DNA of 64,000 nucleotides from Roseitranquillus sp963709765 (GCA_963709765.1 CAVPXL010000006.1:124001-188000); one strand, 5' to 3'. Counted from the stretch's first letter, positions 55,223 through 63,926 are shown. A program made the numbers and translations. The notes: generated from the sequence alone by a model not told the origin.

Positions 55223-56202
55223 GCGGCGCGCACCTCTTCGCAGGCGAAGGCCGGGCCCAGCAAGGACAGGACGACCCGAGGCGACGTCGCTGTCAGAACC
55301 TCGCGCCGCAATTCTGGCCGCGTCCCGGCCGCGTCCATGTAGGCGCCCAGATGCTTGCGGATGACCCGCGCGCCCAGGTCGGGGCCGTAGAAGGTCAGCG
55401 TGTCCTCGTAGTGTCCGGCAACCACCTCGGCGAGAGCGGCGCCCTGCGGCACCACGGGGGCTGGCGCGCCGTAAAGTGCGGTGCCGACCAGCGCCGGCAT
55501 CCACGGTCTTCCCTGCGCTCCGCGGCCGATCATCACGCCGTCCGCACCCGAAAGGGCGCGCGCCCGCCGGGCCGTCGCCGGCGACACGATGTCTCCGTTC
55601 GCGATCACGGGTATCGACACGGCCCGCTTCACGGCCGCGATGGCGCCCCAATCGGCGGCCCCCTTGTAGAACTGACAACGTGTGCGGCCGTGGATCGTGA
55701 TCGCCACGACGCCCACGGTCTGGGCCCGCCGCGCAAGCTCCGGCGCGTTCAGCCGAGAGTTGTCCCATCCGAGCCTCGTCTTGAGTGACACCGGGATGCT
55801 GACGCTGTTCACAACGGCCTCGATCAGGCTCACGGCATGATCGAGATCCCGCATCAGGGCCGAGCCGGAATAGCCGTTCACGACCTTCCTGGCCGGGCAT
55901 CCCATGTTGATGTCGATGAACCGCGCCCCGTTGGCCTCGACCATCCTCGCCGCTTCGGACATCCAGTGGGCCTCGCGACCGGCCAGTTGCACGGCGGTGT
56001 CGGGCGTCCCGAGCCCAAGCGCGGCGCGTTCGCGCACGCCCGGCTTGGCCTGGACCATCTCCTGGCTCGCGACCATTTCGCTCACGGTCAAGCCCACCCC
56101 GAACCGAGCCACGACGCGCCGGAACGGGAGATCGGTGATCCCGGCCATCGGAGCCAGCCAGACCGGCATGCGACCGACCGGAAAAGAGTGATTTCTAGTC
56201 AA
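55219..56202 (-). CDS. dusB: tRNA dihydrouridine synthase DusB (NifR3)
   Basis: A 327-aa FMN-dependent TIM-barrel reductase that makes dihydrouridine in tRNA. The FMN-binding N-terminus 'LAPMAGITDLPFRRV' is at residues 16-30. The catalytic Cys is in 'DINMGCPARKVV', with 'ITIHGRTRCQFYKGAADW' and 'VIANGDIVSPATA' downstream. Long known as nifR3 because it heads the ntrBC operon in Rhodobacter and relatives, exactly the arrangement here. Confidence 0.95.
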   Translation of the reverse strand: MTRNHSFPVGRMPVWLAPMAGITDLPFRRVVARFGVGLTVSEMVASQEMVQAKPGVRERAALGLGTPDTAVQLAGREAHWMSEAARMVEANGARFIDINMGCPARKVVNGYSGSALMRDLDHAVSLIEAVVNSVSIPVSLKTRLGWDNSRLNAPELARRAQTVGVVAITIHGRTRCQFYKGAADWGAIAAVKRAVSIPVIANGDIVSPATARRARALSGADGVMIGRGAQGRPWMPALVGTALYGAPAPVVPQGAALAEVVAGHYEDTLTFYGPDLGARVIRKHLGAYMDAAGTRPELRREVLTATSPRVVLSLLGPAFACEEVRAA

Positions 56203-56382
56203 TCGCCCAATCCTTGTGCATCAGCCGTTCCTATCTTCGGCGGAGGCCTCTGACCAGTCCGCAATCCCGCGAATGCCGCATCGATTATCGGACCGCCCGG
56301 TTTTCAGGCGCGATGCATGAGCAATCAGCGTGCATTGTCCTGCCGGACTTCAACACATAGAAACGGCGTGAGGGAGTTTTGG

Positions 56383-57522
56383 ATGACGACAGCCGCCGTG
56401 ATTGTGGCCGCTGGCCGTGGCGTGCGCGCGGGCGGAGGCATACCGAAACAATGGCGAGATCTCCGGGGGAGAACGGTGCTCGCATGGACCTTGCGGGCCT
56501 TCCGCACCTCTCCGGCGGTCGCTCGCGTGGTGCTGGTGCTGCATCCCGACGACATGGGAACGGCTGCCGGCTACGCCGCTCATGAGGATGTCGAGGTCGT
56601 CGCCGGGGGCACCACGCGCTCCGCGTCGGTTCGCGCAGGTCTCGAATCGCTGGCGGATCGCGGGATCGACCGCGTGCTCATCCATGATGTCGCGCGCCCC
56701 CTCGTGAGCCAGACGCTGATCGCGCGCGTGGCCGCGGCGCTCGACCGGTCCTGCGGGGCGACTCCCGCTCTGCCTGTCACCGACGCCCTGTGGCGGGTCG
56801 AGGACGGAGGCGCGACCGCGCCGGTCGACCGCACAGGGCTCTGGCGGGTCCAGACACCGCAAGGCTTTCGCTTCGACGCGATCCTTGCCGCACATCGCCG
56901 ACACGCAGGCGGCGCGCTCGACGACGTGGCGGTGGCGCGCGAGGCCGGTCTGGACGTGGAGGTCGTTCCGGGCGAGGAAAGCAATATAAAGATTACCTTG
57001 CCCGAGGATTTCACCCGGGCGGAGAGGCTGCTCGAGGCGCAAATGGACGTTCGCTGCGGAAACGGTTTCGATGTGCACCGCTTCGGTCCGGGCGACAGTG
57101 TGGTCCTGTGCGGCGTCCACATTCCTCATGATCATGCGCTCGTTGGCCATTCCGACGCCGATGTGGGCCTTCACGCGATCACGGACGCGATCTACGGTGC
57201 GCTCGGCGAAGGCGACATCGGCCGGCACTTTCCGCCCTCCGACGAGGGATGGGCCGGCGCGGACAGCCGGATCTTTCTCGAACATGCCGTCAGCCGCGCG
57301 GCGCGCCGCGGCTTCCGGTTGACGAACATCGATTGCACGCTCATCTGCGAGCAGCCCAAGATCGGTCCGCACGCCTCCGCAATGATCGAATGTCTTGCCG
57401 ACACCGTGGAGATCTCGCCGGACCGGATCTCGGTCAAGGCCACCACATCGGAAAGGCTCGGCTTTACCGGGCGCCGCGAAGGAATCGCCGCCCTGGCCAC
57501 CGTAACCCTGGTCTCGCTGTGA
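56383..57522 (+). CDS. ispDF: Bifunctional IspD/IspF (MEP cytidylyltransferase and MEcPP synthase)
   Basis: A 379-aa fusion of two MEP-pathway enzymes typical of alphaproteobacteria. The IspD part (1-220) has the CTP loop 'IVAAGRGVRAGGGIPKQW' and 'VLIHDVARPLV'. The IspF part (from about 222) has the zinc ligands D230 and H232 in 'GNGFDVHRF', then 'LVGHSDADVGLHAITDA' and 'ERLGFTGRREGIAA'. Start at 56383 has GAGGGAG upstream; earlier in-frame codons are not conserved. Divergent from dusB across 180 bp, which holds both promoters. Confidence 0.96.
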   Translation: MTTAAVIVAAGRGVRAGGGIPKQWRDLRGRTVLAWTLRAFRTSPAVARVVLVLHPDDMGTAAGYAAHEDVEVVAGGTTRSASVRAGLESLADRGIDRVLIHDVARPLVSQTLIARVAAALDRSCGATPALPVTDALWRVEDGGATAPVDRTGLWRVQTPQGFRFDAILAAHRRHAGGALDDVAVAREAGLDVEVVPGEESNIKITLPEDFTRAERLLEAQMDVRCGNGFDVHRFGPGDSVVLCGVHIPHDHALVGHSDADVGLHAITDAIYGALGEGDIGRHFPPSDEGWAGADSRIFLEHAVSRAARRGFRLTNIDCTLICEQPKIGPHASAMIECLADTVEISPDRISVKATTSERLGFTGRREGIAALATVTLVSL

Positions 57523-58010
57523 ACCGCGCGATCGCGACGCTTTTCGGAATCGGCTACCTCAAGCCCGCGCCCGGCACCTGGGGGTCTGCGGCGGCCGTGG
57601 CGCTGGCCTGGCTCGTGCACGGGCTCGGCGGTTTCCCCCTGCTCTGTCTCTTGACGATCGCAATCTTCTTCGCGGGCTGGCGGGCCGCCGCCTCCATGAC
57701 GCGCGGACTGGCCGACCACGACCCGGGCGAGATCGTCATCGACGAGCTTGTCGGACAGTGGATCGCGCTCTGGCCACTCTCGGCAGGCCTCTGGTTCGCC
57801 GGCGCCGAGCCGTGGGTCTTTCCCTGGCCGGGCTGGATCGGCGCGTTTCTCCTGTTCCGGCTCTTCGACGTCCGCAAGCCGTGGCTCGTCGGCTGGGCTG
57901 ATCGCAGGGGCGACGCCATCGGCCTGATGCTCGACGACGTCCTGGCGGGCCTGATGGCGGCAGTCGTCGTCGCGGTCGCGGCAGGGGTCGCGCACGGCCT
58001 CCTGCTGTGA
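57519..58010 (+). CDS. pgpA: Phosphatidylglycerophosphatase A
   Basis: A 163-aa inner-membrane phosphatase making phosphatidylglycerol. 'GIGYLKPAPGTWGSAAAV' at residues 10-27 is the family N-terminus, with 'DPGEIVIDELVGQWIAL' near 69-85 carrying the catalytic acidic residues and 'FDVRKPWLVGWADRR..DAIGLMLDDVLAG' near the C-terminus. About four membrane helices. GTG start overlaps the ispDF stop as GTGA. Confidence 0.93.
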   Translation: MNRAIATLFGIGYLKPAPGTWGSAAAVALAWLVHGLGGFPLLCLLTIAIFFAGWRAAASMTRGLADHDPGEIVIDELVGQWIALWPLSAGLWFAGAEPWVFPWPGWIGAFLLFRLFDVRKPWLVGWADRRGDAIGLMLDDVLAGLMAAVVVAVAAGVAHGLLL

Positions 58011-58480
58011 GCGCCCGGGACGTCGTGGAGCGCGCGACGGCGGCAGGGCTTCGCATCGCGACCGCCGAAAGCTGCACCGGGGGCATGTTGGCCGCCGCGC
58101 TGACCGATGTGGCCGGTGCTTCCGCTGTCTTCGAATGGGGGTTCGTGACCTACTCCAACGCAGCCAAGACGGGCATGCTGAACGTCCAGGCCGAGTTGAT
58201 CGACAGGCACGGCGCCGTCTCGCAGGAAGTGGTGCGCGCCATGGCGGCGGGAGCCGCTGCGCGCTCCGGCGCGGACCTTGCCATTGCCATCAGCGGGATC
58301 GCCGGGCCCGGCGGCACCGCCACGAAACCCGAAGGACGCGTCTGCTTTGCGCTGTCAGGTCCAACAGGCATGACCTGCGAAACCATCGAGTTCGGCGCGC
58401 TTGGACGAGCGGCGGTGCGCTTGCGCGCGACCTCCTACGCGCTCGACCTGCTTCTGGACGCACTTCCCGGCGCGCCGTAG
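58007..58480 (+). CDS. CinA-family NMN amidohydrolase (PncC-like)
   Basis: A 157-aa stand-alone CinA C-terminal domain, which deamidates nicotinamide mononucleotide in pyridine-nucleotide recycling. The active-site serine motif 'ATAESCTGGMLAAALT' is at residues 19-34, followed by 'YSNAAKTGMLNV', 'GAVSQEVVRAMA' and 'AISGIAGPGGTATKPEG'. The GTG start overlaps the pgpA stop (GTGA). The 3' end overlaps the convergent COQ10-like gene by 46 bp. Confidence 0.92.
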   Translation: MSARDVVERATAAGLRIATAESCTGGMLAAALTDVAGASAVFEWGFVTYSNAAKTGMLNVQAELIDRHGAVSQEVVRAMAAGAAARSGADLAIAISGIAGPGGTATKPEGRVCFALSGPTGMTCETIEFGALGRAAVRLRATSYALDLLLDALPGAP

Positions 58481-58917
58481 AGCGCGGCGGCGCGACGCTC
58501 GAACGCGCGCACGATCCGTTGCATCGCATCGTTGAAGACGACTCCGATGACCCCCTGCAGGATCCGGTTCCGGAACTCGAAATCCACGAAAAACGAGACT
58601 TCGCACCCGCCCGCCGGCAACTCCCGGAAGCGCCACGTGCTCTCCATGTACCGGAACGGGCCGTCGATATAGGCGGTGTCGATCTTCTTCTCACCGGGCC
58701 AGAGCGTCACGCGGCTGCCGAACCGCTCCCGGAAGACGCGGAAGGAAATGACGAGATCCGCCTCCAGAACCTCGTGATCGTCCCTGTCTTCGCGGCTCCG
58801 GATTCGCGCCGCCGCGCACCAGGGCAGGAACTCGGGGTATGCGCCCACATCGGCCACCAGATCGTACATCTGATCAGCGGTATAGGGCAGTTCGCGGATC
58901 TCGGAATGTGTCGCCAT
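58435..58917 (-). CDS. COQ10/RatA-like START-domain protein
   Basis: A 160-aa protein of the polyketide-cyclase/START superfamily. Signatures are 'IRELPYTADQMYDLVADVGAYPEFLPWC' (residues 7-34) and 'WRFRELPAGGCEVSFFVDFEFRNRILQGV'. Homologues are named COQ10 (ubiquinone-binding, respiration) or RatA (reported to bind 50S subunits in E. coli). In alphaproteobacteria the ubiquinone role is more likely, but this is inference. A serine/arginine-rich short tail ends the protein. There is no RatB partner next to it. Confidence 0.88.
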   Translation of the reverse strand: MATHSEIRELPYTADQMYDLVADVGAYPEFLPWCAAARIRSREDRDDHEVLEADLVISFRVFRERFGSRVTLWPGEKKIDTAYIDGPFRYMESTWRFRELPAGGCEVSFFVDFEFRNRILQGVIGVVFNDAMQRIVRAFERRAAALYGAPGSASRSRSSA

Positions 58918-59019
58918 GCCCTTGACCTAGCCCGCCACCCGGAGCGTCGCAAGCCTACCGCCTTGCCGCCCGGACGCGCCTCGGCTACTGCGCCGCCGAC
59001 GGATCCTGGGGGACGGGCG

Positions 59020-59557
59020 ATGCGAACCGACTACGTGATCGACGAGATGATCTCGGCCAAGACCATCGCCGCACGGGTCGAAGAGCTGGCGCGCGAGATA
59101 CAGGCGCATTTCGTAGGAACGGAGAAACTGGTCGTCGTGGGGCTTCTGCGGGGCTCCTTCGTCTTCATCGCCGACCTGGTGCGGGAGCTCGACCTCAACG
59201 TGGAGGTCGATTTCCTCGAGGCCTCCTCCTACGGCGACGCGATGGAAAGCAGCCGCGAGGTGCGGATACTCAAGGACCTGCGGGGAGAAATCGCCGGCCG
59301 CGACGTGTTGGTCGTCGAGGATATCGTGGATACCGGCTTTACCCTCCTGCACGTCGTCAACCTGTTGAAATCGCGCGGAGCCCCGGCGGCTCGAGACGAT
59401 TGCGCTCCTCGACAAGCCGAGCCGGCGCGAAGTCGACATCCGCGCAACCTGGACAGGGTTCGAGATTCCCGACGAATTCGTCGTGGGATATGGGATCGAT
59501 TACGCCCAACGCAATCGCAACCTGCCGTTCATCGGCAAGGTGCGGTTTCGCACATGA
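59020..59557 (+). CDS. hpt: Hypoxanthine phosphoribosyltransferase, frameshifted near 59383
   Basis: Purine-salvage enzyme. 'VVVGLLRGSFVFIADLVREL' and 'VDFLEASSYG' lead to the PRPP-binding loop 'VLVVEDIVDTG' (96-106). The frame is lost in a run of four C at 59381-59384. The true C-terminus, including 'LLDKPSRREVDIRATW' and 'VVGYGIDYAQRNRNLPFIG', is one frame over and ends at 59557. Deleting one C gives a 178-aa protein of normal length. ATG at 59020 has GGGGGACGGG upstream. Confidence 0.9.
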
Positions 59558-59643
59558 GCCCTGCGCCGAACTGACAGTCTTGCCATATTGCACGCCCGTC
59601 CTGCATGGTACCCTCCAGTGGACTTGAGAACGGGAGACAGTAA

Positions 59644-60111
59644 ATGAAGAAGATCATGATCTTGGCCGCAACGGCGGGCCTCGTCGCGTCCGGCGCGTAC
59701 AGCCAGGGCGAAATGACGGCCGCGGAGAGGGCCCATCAGATCCGCCTGGCCCATATGTCGCTCTTCGCGCACAACATCGGCCCGCTGGCCGCGATGGCCA
59801 AGGGCGAGATGGAGTATGACGCCGACGTGGCGGCGCGCAACGCCGACAACATCGCCAAGCTCGCCAGCGTCGACACGACGAGCTATTGGGTCGAAGGGTC
59901 CGACAGCGAAAGTCTGGCCGACAGTCGCGCACTTCCCGCGATCTGGGAGAGCCCGGACGATTTCTATCCCCACTTCGATACCTTGCAGGAGGCCGCCACC
60001 GCAGCAGCGCAGGCTGCGCCCGAGGGACAGCAGGCCTTCGCCGCGGCTGTTGGCGATCTGGGCAAGGCCTGCGGCGGGTGTCATGAGGATTATCGCAAGC
60101 CGAAGGACTGA
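59644..60111 (+). CDS. Periplasmic cytochrome c'/c556-like protein
   Basis: A 155-aa secreted monoheme cytochrome. A signal peptide spans residues 1-20 ('ATAGLVASGAYSQG'). The body is predicted as a four-helix bundle, and the single haem site CGGCH is at the far C-terminus (C143, C146, H147), the layout of class II cytochromes (c', c556). Whether the sixth haem position is open (c') or held by Met (c556) cannot be settled; 'MSLFAHNIGPLAAM' near 38-51 offers Met candidates. GGGAGA precedes the ATG. Only 2 bp separate it from the diheme cytochrome gene. Confidence 0.85.
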   Translation: MKKIMILAATAGLVASGAYSQGEMTAAERAHQIRLAHMSLFAHNIGPLAAMAKGEMEYDADVAARNADNIAKLASVDTTSYWVEGSDSESLADSRALPAIWESPDDFYPHFDTLQEAATAAAQAAPEGQQAFAAAVGDLGKACGGCHEDYRKPKD

Positions 60112-60113
60112 AA

Positions 60114-61007
60114 TTGCGCAGAACTCTTCTCGGTGCCGCAGCGGTCGCGGTGGTTGCGGGGGTCGTGCTCTATTGGGGGCTGACCCGCGCGACGCCGCTG
60201 GCGGCGGAGGAACTGGCGGGGCTGGAGCCGGACCTGGCGCGGGGCGAGGTCGTGTTCCACGCGGCAGGATGCGCGTCGTGCCATGTGGCGCCGGATGCCG
60301 AAGAGGTGGAGTCCCCTGTGCTGTCAGGGGGTCAGCGCTTCTCGTCGCCATTCGGGACGTTCGTGGCGCCGAATATCTCGCCGCATCCGCAAGCGGGGAT
60401 CGGAGCATGGTCGACACTTGATGTCGTGAATGCGCTCAAGCGTGGTATCTCCCCGGATAGACAGCATTATTTCCCGGTGCTGCCGTATGCGGCATATCAG
60501 AGGGCCACGCTGTCCGACCTGGTTTCGCTGGCGGGATACCTCAGGACCTTGCCGGAATCGGACCGGGCTGATGAGGCCCATGAGGTGACGTTTCCGTTTT
60601 CGATCCGCCGCAACGTCGGATTGTGGAAGCTTCTTTTCCTCAACGACGACTGGGTGTTGGAGGTCGACCCTCAGTCGCCGGAGGCGCACGGGCGCTACCT
60701 GGTCGAGGCGCTGGGGCATTGCGCGGAATGTCATACGCCGCGCAACCTGCTGGGAGCGTTGGAGATTTCGAGGTGGATGTCGGGGGCGCCCAATCCGTCC
60801 GGCAAGGGACGGATACCGGATATCACGCCGGCGGGGCTCAAATGGTCGGCCTCGGACATCGCCGGCTTCCTTGCCACTGGTTTTACACCGGAATTCGACA
60901 CCGCGGGCGGCGACATGGCGAAGGTCGTGCGCAACACGGCGCAGCTTTCGGACGCGGACCGGCAGGCGATCGCGGCCTATGTGAAGGCGCTTCCGGCGGT
61001 GGAGTAG
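60114..61007 (+). CDS. Membrane-anchored diheme cytochrome c
   Basis: A 297-aa protein with an N-terminal membrane anchor (residues 5-22) and two class I haem domains, CASCH at 53-57 and CAECH at 203-207. Conserved 'FGTFVAPNISPHPQAGIGAW' and 'GKGRIPDITPAGL' resemble the subunits of alcohol/gluconate-type dehydrogenases and related diheme cytochromes. The start is TTG at 60114, two bases after the cytochrome c' stop, so the pair is co-translated. Likely passes electrons between periplasmic donors and the respiratory chain; the donor is not encoded here. Confidence 0.85.
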   Translation: MRRTLLGAAAVAVVAGVVLYWGLTRATPLAAEELAGLEPDLARGEVVFHAAGCASCHVAPDAEEVESPVLSGGQRFSSPFGTFVAPNISPHPQAGIGAWSTLDVVNALKRGISPDRQHYFPVLPYAAYQRATLSDLVSLAGYLRTLPESDRADEAHEVTFPFSIRRNVGLWKLLFLNDDWVLEVDPQSPEAHGRYLVEALGHCAECHTPRNLLGALEISRWMSGAPNPSGKGRIPDITPAGLKWSASDIAGFLATGFTPEFDTAGGDMAKVVRNTAQLSDADRQAIAAYVKALPAVE

Positions 61008-61046
61008 CGCGCGCCGGCGCAGGAACTTCTTTCAACTTCCTGCAAG

Positions 61047-61094
61047 ATATTACCCCCCCACTTTAAACTTCTGAAAAGAAATGGGGGGAAATAT
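61047..61094 (+). repeat. Inverted repeat covering the ribosome binding site of the next gene
   Basis: ATATTACCCCCCCA at 61047-61060 and TGGGGGGAAATAT at 61082-61094 are near-perfect complements separated by 21 AT-rich bases. The right arm contains the G-rich ribosome binding site just before the ATG at 61097, so an mRNA hairpin could block translation. Seen in sequence; function inferred. Confidence 0.5.
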
Positions 61095-61096
61095 CA

Positions 61097-61531
61097 ATGC
61101 CACGGATCAGCCTCTCGCGCCTGCGCCCGGAGCTCACCAGGTGGGTCGAGTACGTGCGGCGCAGCTCGGACGAGTACGTCATCCTGACCGCGCACAACCG
61201 GGAGGTGGCGGCGCTGGTCTCCATGGAGGCGCTGAAGCTCGTCTGGAACGCGCAGGACGAGCGGCGCAGCGGCCCCATCGACCCGAGCACCGGCCGCCCG
61301 TTCGGTCGCGAATGGGTGTCGAGCAATTTCCAGGGCCATTACGAACGCCACCGCGATCCCGACGCCCATCTCCGCCCCAGCCGCGAGGACGCGCCGTGGC
61401 TGGGAAGGCCGTTCGACTGGCCGCCGGCAGCGGCACCGAAACAAAGGGAGCCGGAGGCGAGTGAAGAGCGCACGCCGTCACCGGAAGCGCGCGCGCCGTC
61501 GAAGCGATGGTGGCAAGTCTGGCGTCGATGA
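61097..61531 (+). CDS. Solitary Phd/YefM-like antitoxin-domain protein
   Basis: A 144-aa protein. Residues 4-50 ('ISLSRLRPELTRWVEYVRR', 'DEYVILTAHNREVAALVSMEAL') resemble the Phd/YefM fold, where a short helix and sheet bind operator DNA. The rest is not that family's toxin-binding tail: it is proline- and charge-rich and ends in the basic, aromatic 'SKRWWQVWRR', which could touch membranes. No toxin-like partner gene is adjacent on either strand. It may be a domesticated regulator. Similarity is by eye and moderate. Confidence 0.6.
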   Translation: MPRISLSRLRPELTRWVEYVRRSSDEYVILTAHNREVAALVSMEALKLVWNAQDERRSGPIDPSTGRPFGREWVSSNFQGHYERHRDPDAHLRPSREDAPWLGRPFDWPPAAAPKQREPEASEERTPSPEARAPSKRWWQVWRR

Positions 61532-61906
61532 GCGCGGAGCGCCATGGCCGGGGCGCGATTTCCGGTTCCAGGAAGAATCCGAAAGCAATCCCGCTGTCAC
61601 CCGGCCGCAACAACGAGGCCTGGCCCATGCAGCCTCCGGCGCGCCCGCGGTTCGGCACGCGGGAAACAAGCCTCTGACCAGGCTTTCATCTCAGGGTTCG
61701 CCATGAGTGGTCATGAAGTCAACGGCTCCGCGACACTTTGCCCCAATAGGATGAAAAAGTGCAACTGCCGCAACTCTGGCAGGTAAACTCGGCAGGGATC
61801 GCGCTAGATGAGCAGATCTTGTGAGGCAACTTGCCGCCAGGGTCGACCATTGGCGACCGATTGGAATGACGGCAGGAGCCCGCGCGGAACAGATGGGAGC
61901 ACATCA
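61532..61906. other. 375-bp intergenic region before the DUF481 gene
   Basis: I see no credible gene. A weak hairpin AAGCCT-N6-AGGCTT at 61668-61685, followed by a short T-run, could be a poor terminator for the Phd-like gene. CTGCC-N8-GGCAG at 61765-61782 is a small inverted repeat in what is probably the promoter/leader of the outer-membrane gene. GGGAG lies just before the ATG at 61907. Confidence 0.5.
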
Positions 61907-62752
61907 ATGATCACTCTTAACAACCGTACGCTCGCCGCCTTGCTGGCGGGTTGTACCGCGGCGGCCTTCACGCCGACGCTCGCCGCCGCCCAGGGCGTGT
62001 TCACGGGCACGGGCGCTGCGGAGGACCGGTTCGAGGACCTTCAGGACGACGCGCAGGAAGACATCGAGCGCGACGCGCGCCGGTTCGGCAATTCCGGCCG
62101 CGAGCTGGGCTACAGCGCCTCGCTGGCGCTGCGGGCGAGCACGACGAGCGGCAACACCGACAACACCGATGTCGGGATCGCCGGGGTGGCCGCGTACTAT
62201 GACGGCACCAACGGCTACGAATTGCGGTTCGCCTACGACTATGCCGAGGATGAAGACGAGAAGAACGAGGAGAGCTTCCTCTACGAACTCCAGTACACCC
62301 GCGACTTAACCCCGCGCCTCTACGGCTTCGCCGAGTTGCAGGGAACGCTGGACAAGTTCTCCAACTACGACAGCGACACCTTCGTCGGGTTCGGTGTCGG
62401 CTACTACGTTCTTTCCGAACCGAACCGGACCTGGAACGTTCAGGCCGGCGTCGGCTACCGGGTCGCCGAGCTGGACAATCTCAACCAGATCGACGATTTC
62501 GAAGAGCCTGCGGTGAGCCTGGAATCGGATTACTTCCAGCGCATCTCGGACACGACGTACTTCACCAACGAGACCGACATCATCACGTCGGACAGCGACA
62601 CGGCGGTACTCAACGATCTCGGCGTGACCGTGGCGATGAGCGACCGGCTGGCGCTGCGCACGAGCCTCCTGACGGAGTATCACAGCGACCCGTTCGAGGG
62701 CGCCGAGAACACCGACAACCGGCTTGGCGTCTCGCTCGTCATGGACTTCTGA
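61907..62752 (+). CDS. DUF481-family outer-membrane beta-barrel protein
   Basis: A 281-aa exported protein. A signal peptide spans residues 1-28 ('LLAGCTAAAFTPTLAAAQG'); the internal GC does not form a clean lipobox. From about residue 60 it shows alternating polar/hydrophobic beta strands ('GYSASLALRASTTSGNTDNTDVGI', 'YELQYTRDLTPRLYGFAELQG', 'RLALRTSLLTEYHSDP') and ends in 'VSLVMDF', the terminal-aromatic barrel signal. The 'TSGNT' element is characteristic of DUF481 (YdiY-like). Function in the family is unknown. Very acidic; followed by a strong terminator. Confidence 0.85.
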   Translation: MITLNNRTLAALLAGCTAAAFTPTLAAAQGVFTGTGAAEDRFEDLQDDAQEDIERDARRFGNSGRELGYSASLALRASTTSGNTDNTDVGIAGVAAYYDGTNGYELRFAYDYAEDEDEKNEESFLYELQYTRDLTPRLYGFAELQGTLDKFSNYDSDTFVGFGVGYYVLSEPNRTWNVQAGVGYRVAELDNLNQIDDFEEPAVSLESDYFQRISDTTYFTNETDIITSDSDTAVLNDLGVTVAMSDRLALRTSLLTEYHSDPFEGAENTDNRLGVSLVMDF

Positions 62753-62806
62753 GCGGACAGGTCCTTCCGGGCCGCCGCACCCCCGGCCCGGCAATGACCG
62801 GTCAAG

Positions 62807-62844
62807 CCCCGCGTCAGGTCTTCGAACCTGGCGCGGGGTTTTTT
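62807..62844 (+). terminator. Rho-independent terminator after DUF481 gene
   Basis: CCCCGCGTCAGGT pairs with ACCTGGCGCGGGG (13 bp, one G-T mismatch) around the loop CTTCGA, followed by six T residues. Clear terminator on the plus strand, between the convergent DUF481 and lipA genes. Confidence 0.95.
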
Positions 62845-62894
62845 CGTGTGTTCCCCGGAGCTGTGAGAGCGCCCTGCCCGCCGGACGGGTCGTT

Positions 62895-63848
62895 TCAGCG
62901 GGCGCCGAGCGCCTTGTCCCGCGCAGCACGGAGCTGCGCGAAGTCGTCGCCGGCGTGGTAGCTGGAGCGCGTGAGCGGGGTCGCGGAGACCATCAGGAAG
63001 CCCTTGCCGTAGGCGGCGCGCTCGTAGGCGGCGAACTCGGAGGGTTCGACGAAGCGGGCGACGGCGTGGTGGCGGGGCGTGGGTTGCAGGTACTGGCCGA
63101 CGGTGAGGAAATCGACGTCGGCGGCGCGCATGTCGTCCATCACCTGGAGGACGGATTGGCGGTCTTCGCCGAGGCCGACCATGATGCCGGACTTGGTGAA
63201 CAGCGACGGGTCGAGTTCCTTGACGCGCTGGAGAAGGCGCAGGGAGTGGAAGTAGCGCGCGCCGGGACGGACCTCCGGGTAGAGGCCGGGGACGGTCTCG
63301 AGGTTGTGGTTGAAGACGTCGGGCTTCGCGGCGACGACGGTCTCCAACACCTCGGGGGCGCAGCGCAGGAAGTCTGGCGTCAGGATCTCGATCGTGGTGC
63401 CGGGGGCCTGGCGGCGGATGGCGCGGATGGTCTGGGCGAAGTGCTCGGCGCCGCCATCGGCGAGGTCGTCGCGGTCGACGGAGGTGATCACGACGTGATT
63501 GAGGCCGAGCTTCTTCACGGCATCGGCCACCCTGCCCGGCTCGAACACGTCGAGGGTGTCGGGCCGGCCGGTGGCGACGTTGCAGAAGGTGCAGCCGCGG
63601 GTGCAGATCTCGCCCATGATCATCATGGTGGCGTGGCCCTGGCTCCAGCATTCGCCGACATTGGGGCAGCCCGCCTCCTCGCAGACGGTGGTGAGGCGAT
63701 GCTCGCGGATCGTGTCGCGGGTCTCCCGGTAGCCCTGGCTCGTCGGCGCCTTGACGCGGATCCAGTCGGGCTTGCGCAGGCGTTCGGTCTCGGGGCGGCG
63801 CGCCTTCTCGGGGTGGCGCTGGCCGGGGATGGTGATGTCACGGGGCAT
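62895..63848 (-). CDS. lipA: Lipoyl synthase LipA
   Basis: A 317-aa radical-SAM enzyme inserting two sulfurs into octanoyl groups on 2-oxoacid dehydrogenases and GcvH. Both iron-sulfur clusters are visible: the auxiliary cluster C56-x4-C61-x5-C67 ('CEEAGCPNVGEC') and the radical-SAM CxxxCxxC at C82, C86, C89 ('CTRGCTFC'). 'NHNLETVPGLYPEVRPGARY' and 'KSGIMVGLGE' are further family signatures. GGAGAGAGGAG precedes the ATG. Intact and full length. Confidence 0.97.
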   Translation of the reverse strand: MPRDITIPGQRHPEKARRPETERLRKPDWIRVKAPTSQGYRETRDTIREHRLTTVCEEAGCPNVGECWSQGHATMMIMGEICTRGCTFCNVATGRPDTLDVFEPGRVADAVKKLGLNHVVITSVDRDDLADGGAEHFAQTIRAIRRQAPGTTIEILTPDFLRCAPEVLETVVAAKPDVFNHNLETVPGLYPEVRPGARYFHSLRLLQRVKELDPSLFTKSGIMVGLGEDRQSVLQVMDDMRAADVDFLTVGQYLQPTPRHHAVARFVEPSEFAAYERAAYGKGFLMVSATPLTRSSYHAGDDFAQLRAARDKALGAR

Positions 63849-63926
63849 TGGCGCTCCTCTCTCCGGAGGTATCTAGCGCGGCAAGGGTGAGGCGTTCAAT
63901 GGGCGCAACCGACGCGGCCCTACGCT

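Noticed and set aside
58435..58917. RatA toxin of a RatAB toxin-antitoxin pair
   Set aside because: The protein belongs to the COQ10-like START family and no RatB gene is adjacent; a ubiquinone-related housekeeping role is more likely.
61097..61531. A complete type II toxin-antitoxin module
   Set aside because: Only the antitoxin-like domain is visible; no toxin-sized gene overlaps or follows it on either strand.
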